From: Bacteroidota bacterium
GTDB lineage: Bacteria; Bacteroidota; Bacteroidia; Chitinophagales; Chitinophagaceae
Direction: 5' to 3'
Assembly: GCA_023428755.1 (NCBI GenBank)
Contig: JAEYWX010000008.1
Span: 42,293-106,292, forward strand
Length of the DNA: 64,000 bases
The notes under the pieces were generated by a model that worked only from the letters and a program-made list of their open reading frames with translations, was not told the DNA's origin and did no database searches. The first letter of the stretch is position 1, and each line of letters starts with the position of its first letter. Below, piece after piece: positions 60,324 to 64,000 of this stretch. A program made the translations under genes and the position numbers.

Positions 60324-61421
60324 ATGAAATCGATTTCTTTTTTACTGTTTACGTTTTACCTGTTGACTGCCTGCGCTCAAAAGAAAACTGAGGAGCCGAT
60401 CCGTGGTACATGGATCACCAATGTTGCCAGCCAGGCATTATCATCAAGAGAGAAAGTAAAAGAAACAGTTGCCCTGTGTAAGCAGAATGGTCTCAACCAT
60501 ATTTTCGTGGTTGTTTGGAACAGGGGAATGACCATGTATCCCAGTGATGTAGTGAATGAATACATTGGTATCAGGCAGGATCCAAAGTTTAATGGCCGTG
60601 ATCCAATCCGGGAAATGATTGAAGAAGGACATAAAGCAGGATTGAAAGTACATGCCTGGTTTGAGTTTGGTTTTTCTTATTCGTATAAGGATAGCACTGC
60701 ATTGTGGTTGCAGAAATATCCGCAATGGGCTGGGAGAGATAGTAAAGGAAATCTGTTGCAGAAAAATGGATTTTATTGGTGGAGTGCAATCAATCCGGAT
60801 GTACAGCAGTTTATGCGAAAGCTGGTAGCTGAGTTTGTAACAAAGTATGATATTGATGGTATACAGGGTGATGATCGTATGCCTGCCATGCCCGGCGAAG
60901 GAGGTTATGATGAAGCTACATTAAAATTATATGCTGCGCAACACAACGGTGCAGTACCTCCGGCAGATGCAAAAGAAGAAAAATGGCTGCAATGGAAAGC
61001 TGATCAGTTGAGTTTGTTTGGCAAAACCTTGTATGAAGATGTGAAGAAGATTAAACCAAACTGTCTGGTAACATGGGCGCCCAGTATTTATCCGTGGAGC
61101 AAAGAACAATATTTGCAGGATTGGCCCAAGTGGTTAAAAGAAGGTTATGCTGATTACATTATTCCGCAATTATACCGTTACAAGTTAGATGCTTATGAAA
61201 ATGTATTGAAGGAATTAGACACACAGGTGCCTGCTAATTTAAAGCACAGAGTATTCCCGGGTATACTTACTTCCCTTGGTGATGGTTATCAGTCAACACG
61301 TGAGTTAACCGATCAAATGATTGAACTTAACCGCAAGCATGGTTATAAAGGGGAAGTGTTTTTTTATTTCGAAACATTGAATCGTTTACAGGGTTCGTTT
61401 TATTCAGCTAAAAATAAATAA
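60324..61421 (+). CDS. Glycosyl hydrolase-like 10 (GHL10/DUF187) family lipoprotein
   Basis: A 365-residue exported protein with lipobox LLTAC-AQ. It has the GHL10 pattern: IRGTWITNVASQAL, GLNHIFVVVWNRGMTMYPSD, IEEGHKAGLKVHAWFEFGFS, WWSAINPDVQQFMRKLVAEF, VTKYDIDGIQGDDRMPAMPG, with the conserved DG(I/V)Q.DD segment, and YADYIIPQLYRY. Known members act on peptidoglycan or related amino-sugar chains, for example as glycosidases on denuded glycan (general family knowledge). It heads a tightly spaced operon with a NAGPA-type glycosidase and nagB, which fits amino-sugar recovery. Confidence 0.88.
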   Translation: MKSISFLLFTFYLLTACAQKKTEEPIRGTWITNVASQALSSREKVKETVALCKQNGLNHIFVVVWNRGMTMYPSDVVNEYIGIRQDPKFNGRDPIREMIEEGHKAGLKVHAWFEFGFSYSYKDSTALWLQKYPQWAGRDSKGNLLQKNGFYWWSAINPDVQQFMRKLVAEFVTKYDIDGIQGDDRMPAMPGEGGYDEATLKLYAAQHNGAVPPADAKEEKWLQWKADQLSLFGKTLYEDVKKIKPNCLVTWAPSIYPWSKEQYLQDWPKWLKEGYADYIIPQLYRYKLDAYENVLKELDTQVPANLKHRVFPGILTSLGDGYQSTRELTDQMIELNRKHGYKGEVFFYFETLNRLQGSFYSAKNK

Positions 61422-61423
61422 AG

Positions 61424-62446
61424 ATGATGCGTTTGAAAACAGCAGCATTTTTTTTGTCAGCGGTTTTTATTTTATCCTGCTCCAAGAAATCAAATCAGGG
61501 GAGCAATAACGGGGGCACTACCAATCCGCCTGTTGTAATTCCGGTAACACCGCTCATCAACTTGCCACAGGGTTGGAAAGTTTCTACAACATTGGCCGCC
61601 AATTTTCCAACAGGTATCCAGGTATATACATTCGACAGTTTATACACTGGAAAAAAAGTAAAGGCATTTTGCGTGGCCTACGACAGTAAGAACAGTTCTT
61701 TCGAATTTAAGCCTCTTCAATCTGCAACCGCAAAAAAGCCCAGCGAATTTTTTACACAGGAAAGCGGTATTGTCTATGCATGTATCAACGGTGGATTTTT
61801 TGGGGGCAACCAGTCATTCAGCTTAGTGAAATATAATGGTACGGTTTCATCGGCTAACATCAAAGTATTGAACCGAAGCTACAACGGTGCTGCTACACCT
61901 TATTATCCAACTCGTGCAGCGTTTGGTGTAACCGCTACAGGTGCGCCCTCTGTTGCATGGGTGTACAGTATTGGTAGTGGTAACACGAATGTATACAGTT
62001 ATCCCACAGTGAGTCCCAATGCGGAAGGTTCAGCTCCGCAACCTGTGCCGGATGAAAATTTCCCCGCAGGAGGTAGTGTCTGGAATACCACAAGTGCAAT
62101 TGGCGGTTCGCCGATGTTATTGAAAGCAGGCAACGTAAACATAACTGATGTAGAGGAACTCATCAGCATCAACAATACAACATCACGTCCACGTTCTGCG
62201 ATTGGTTATAATGCAAATGGTATTGTATTACTACTTGCAGTAGAGGGTGATAATACAACAGGTGGTTATGCAGGAGTAAACCTGAATGAGCTTGCGAATT
62301 TGTTGAAGGACCTTAGTTGCACCGATGCAATAAATCTGGATGGTGGTGGTTCTACTTCGCTGGTGGTAGGCAATCAGTTGACAGTAAGGCCCGGTGATGG
62401 AACAGAACGTGCAGTTGTAAGTGCTGTATTGATTAAGCGTAAATAA
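61424..62446 (+). CDS. Phosphodiester glycosidase (NAGPA/DUF2233) family lipoprotein
   Basis: A 340-residue lipoprotein (FILSC-SKK, then a Asn/Gly/Pro-rich spacer). Family motifs are CINGGFFGGNQS, ATRAAFGV-like PTRAAFGVT, SAIGGSPMLLKAG, RPRSAIGYNANGIVLLLAVE, GVNLNELANLLKDL and AINLDGGGSTSLVV. The family includes the human uncovering enzyme and bacterial enzymes that split sugar-phosphodiesters, as in spore or teichoic-type polymers. The start lies 2 nt after the preceding stop, so co-translation is expected. Substrate unknown. Confidence 0.9.
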   Translation: MMRLKTAAFFLSAVFILSCSKKSNQGSNNGGTTNPPVVIPVTPLINLPQGWKVSTTLAANFPTGIQVYTFDSLYTGKKVKAFCVAYDSKNSSFEFKPLQSATAKKPSEFFTQESGIVYACINGGFFGGNQSFSLVKYNGTVSSANIKVLNRSYNGAATPYYPTRAAFGVTATGAPSVAWVYSIGSGNTNVYSYPTVSPNAEGSAPQPVPDENFPAGGSVWNTTSAIGGSPMLLKAGNVNITDVEELISINNTTSRPRSAIGYNANGIVLLLAVEGDNTTGGYAGVNLNELANLLKDLSCTDAINLDGGGSTSLVVGNQLTVRPGDGTERAVVSAVLIKRK

Positions 62447-62447
62447 T

Positions 62448-63617
62448 ATGAAGCAAATTGCTTTTGTGATATGTATATGTTACTGTCAATTTGTTTTTTC
62501 ACAAACAAATGATCCCCGTTTTTTCTTTGCATCGAGGCAATGTCGTGATTCTGTTTCCTTGCAATTGAAACAGCAGATAGAACGAACGATAGCGCTTCCG
62601 CTTAATAACGAAACCTATGATAAATGGATGGGTGCATTTTGGGCGATGGAGCTGATGCTCTACAAACCGCAGGGGTACGAAACAAAAATTTCAAATCAAA
62701 TTCAACAATTGCCAACACTTGGTCCGGGATTTCAACGATCGTTCTTGGAAATGCTGTACACGCTTTATCCGGGTGAATTTAATGAGGAAGTAAAACGCAT
62801 CTGGCAACAACTGCGGACTGATAAAGTGAAAGCAATGGCCTTAGAATATCTTGCTTTGTCTAACTTGGGTATTGATATAAAAGCCGATGATGCATTTACA
62901 AAGTCACTTTATTTTTCTGCTTATTCGTATGTACGAAGTAAAACATCACTAGCACTTCCCTCGAAGAATTTATTTCTTGATAGTTCCTTTTTCAAAGGGC
63001 AAACAGTATTGTGTAGTTTTCAATCAACAAATAGAAATAAACCCGGTTACCTGATGATCCGTACAGCAGATGGTAAATGGCTCACTGACGACAAAGGAAA
63101 TGAACTTCGTTATCCGCAACTGGCACGTGCCATCAACAATCTTCCTTTTTATTTAACCAATGGTAATACGCCACAAGGTCTGTATCGAATCAATGGATTT
63201 GATACTTCGGATAATAATTGGATTGGTCCAACTACCAACTTGCAAATGTGTTTGCCATTTGAAAAAGCAATTGTCCCTTTTTTTGGAAACGATACAGCGT
63301 ATCAAACCGTTTATGCAAAATTGTTAGGACCGCTGTTGCAGCAGTATCAGTCATTATGGGAAAGTTATACGGCAGGTAAATTGGGTCGTACAGAAATTAT
63401 TGCACACGGTACAACCATTGATCCTGATTTTTATAAAACGCAGATGTATCATCCAGCCACTCCTTCGTTGGGATGTTTATGCAGTCCTGAATTGTGGAAT
63501 GATGTAGGTGAAAGAACCTATAGTTCACAGCAGGAATGGATCAAGTTGGTGATGCAGATAAGTCCCGCACCGGATTATCTGATTGTTACAGAAATTAATG
63601 ATCTCTCTTTCAAATAA
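62448..63617 (+). CDS. Exported protein with a divergent L,D-transpeptidase-like motif
   Basis: A 389-residue secreted protein (signal MKQIAFVICICYCQFVFSQ). Residues 20-180 are mostly helical and not recognised. The C-terminal part contains IIAHGTT (His320) and PSLGCLCSPELW (Cys343), spaced 23 residues apart. This resembles the HxG...(S/T)xGC core of YkuD L,D-transpeptidases, with Leu in place of the usual His before GC. Preceding strands (GYLMIRTADGKWLTD, TPQGLYRINGF, with the TP.G.Y pattern) also fit YkuD. It starts 1 nt after the phosphodiester glycosidase gene. Action on peptidoglycan is a hypothesis. Confidence 0.65.
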   Translation: MKQIAFVICICYCQFVFSQTNDPRFFFASRQCRDSVSLQLKQQIERTIALPLNNETYDKWMGAFWAMELMLYKPQGYETKISNQIQQLPTLGPGFQRSFLEMLYTLYPGEFNEEVKRIWQQLRTDKVKAMALEYLALSNLGIDIKADDAFTKSLYFSAYSYVRSKTSLALPSKNLFLDSSFFKGQTVLCSFQSTNRNKPGYLMIRTADGKWLTDDKGNELRYPQLARAINNLPFYLTNGNTPQGLYRINGFDTSDNNWIGPTTNLQMCLPFEKAIVPFFGNDTAYQTVYAKLLGPLLQQYQSLWESYTAGKLGRTEIIAHGTTIDPDFYKTQMYHPATPSLGCLCSPELWNDVGERTYSSQQEWIKLVMQISPAPDYLIVTEINDLSFK

Positions 63618-63630
63618 ATCTATTTTTAAA

Positions 63631-64000
63631 ATGAGTAAAAAAAATGCTTCCATTGATCTGATCGATAGTTTTGAACGGATTCCCACACATATTTTTGAAA
63701 ATGCCAAACAAGGTTCAGCGTTTGCTGCACAGCAAATCGCCAACCTTATTCGTGAAAAACAGGCCGCCAATCAACCCTGTGTGTTGGGATTGGCAACGGG
63801 TTCCACCCCAAAATCTTTGTATGCAGAACTGGTACGCTTGCACAAAGAAGAAGGGTTGAGTTTTAAAAACGTGATTGCCTTTAACCTCGATGAATATTAT
63901 CCCATTGAGCGGGATGCAATCCAAAGCTATCATCGCTTTATGAAACAACAGTTGTTTGATAAAGTAGATATCGATCAAAACAATTGTCATATACCCGATG
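63631..64000 (+). CDS. nagB: Glucosamine-6-phosphate deaminase, N-terminal part
   Basis: The gene starts at ATG 63631 and runs off the right edge; 123 codons are visible. The translation has the NagB pattern: VLGLATGSTPKSLYAELVRL (the sugar-phosphate loop), NVIAFNLDEYYPIERDAIQS with the LDEY catalytic Asp region, and YHRFMKQQLFDKVDI. The enzyme converts glucosamine-6-phosphate to fructose-6-phosphate and ammonia. About 30 residues precede the core, as in the long Bacteroidota NagB proteins that carry a C-terminal extension. It is the last visible gene of the operon starting at 60324. Confidence 0.92.
   Translation, partial: MSKKNASIDLIDSFERIPTHIFENAKQGSAFAAQQIANLIREKQAANQPCVLGLATGSTPKSLYAELVRLHKEEGLSFKNVIAFNLDEYYPIERDAIQSYHRFMKQQLFDKVDIDQNNCHIPD

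Overview
The window looks like a chromosome segment of a Bacteroidota bacterium, most likely of the Chitinophagaceae. The grounds are a SusC/SusD polysaccharide locus, an atpD-atpC pair split from the rest of the ATP synthase genes, a division/cell-wall cluster without murF and ddl, promoters of the TTG-N20-TAnnTTTG type, many lipoproteins with a Cys lipobox followed by Lys, Asn or Asp, and abundant short intergenic 'word' repeats. No rRNA, tRNA, CRISPR array or complete insertion sequence was recognised.

Layout. 1-7.7 kb is housekeeping: a partial flavin reductase, a dienelactone-hydrolase lipoprotein, atpD-atpC, a two-domain VOC protein, a YqgE/AlgH protein and an orphan sensor kinase. 8.05-24.97 kb is the dcw cluster: mraZ, rsmH, ftsL, ftsI, murE, mraY, murD, ftsW, murG, murC, ftsQ, ftsA, ftsZ. 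A 10-bp-periodic GTG repeat that fits a MraZ operator lies just upstream of mraZ. Several gene boundaries in this cluster carry short interspersed repeats, and one repeat is translated as the N-terminus of MurG.

25.0-27.1 kb is an AT-rich two-gene module, an ABC-type AAA ATPase overlapping a TOPRIM/DUF4276-like partner. A perfect 19-nt direct repeat brackets it, and each copy abuts a terminator. It resembles ATPase plus TOPRIM anti-phage pairs and is the best candidate for an undescribed system. 27.1-32.2 kb holds a membrane protein, an LpxR-like lipid A deacylase, a subtilase without a signal peptide and two envelope proteins of unknown role.

32.3-39.7 kb is a Planctomycetes-like cluster: a cytochrome c/DUF1549/DUF1553 protein, a Tat-exported DUF1501 protein, a Tat-exported TIM-barrel isomerase-like protein and a DUF2231-cytochrome c-LRR protein. 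A small S23-type four-helix-bundle gene sits inside it between inverted word repeats.

40.7-58.9 kb is a polysaccharide utilisation locus for a beta-mannan, probably acetylated glucomannan. It has an AraC regulator, SusC, SusD, two TIG-domain surface binding proteins, a GH26 mannanase, a sodium symporter, a GH130 mannosylglucose phosphorylase, a cellobiose/mannobiose 2-epimerase, a GH51/GH39-like hydrolase, a CE2 esterase and a GH5 enzyme. The enzymes form a complete route: GH26 releases mannobiose, the symporter imports it, the epimerase makes mannosyl-glucose, and GH130 phosphorolyses that to mannose-1-phosphate and glucose. A truncated GH88 gene follows.

60.3-64.0 kb is a tight operon of a GHL10-type hydrolase, a NAGPA-type phosphodiester glycosidase, a divergent L,D-transpeptidase-like protein and the start of nagB. 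This suggests amino-sugar or cell-wall turnover.
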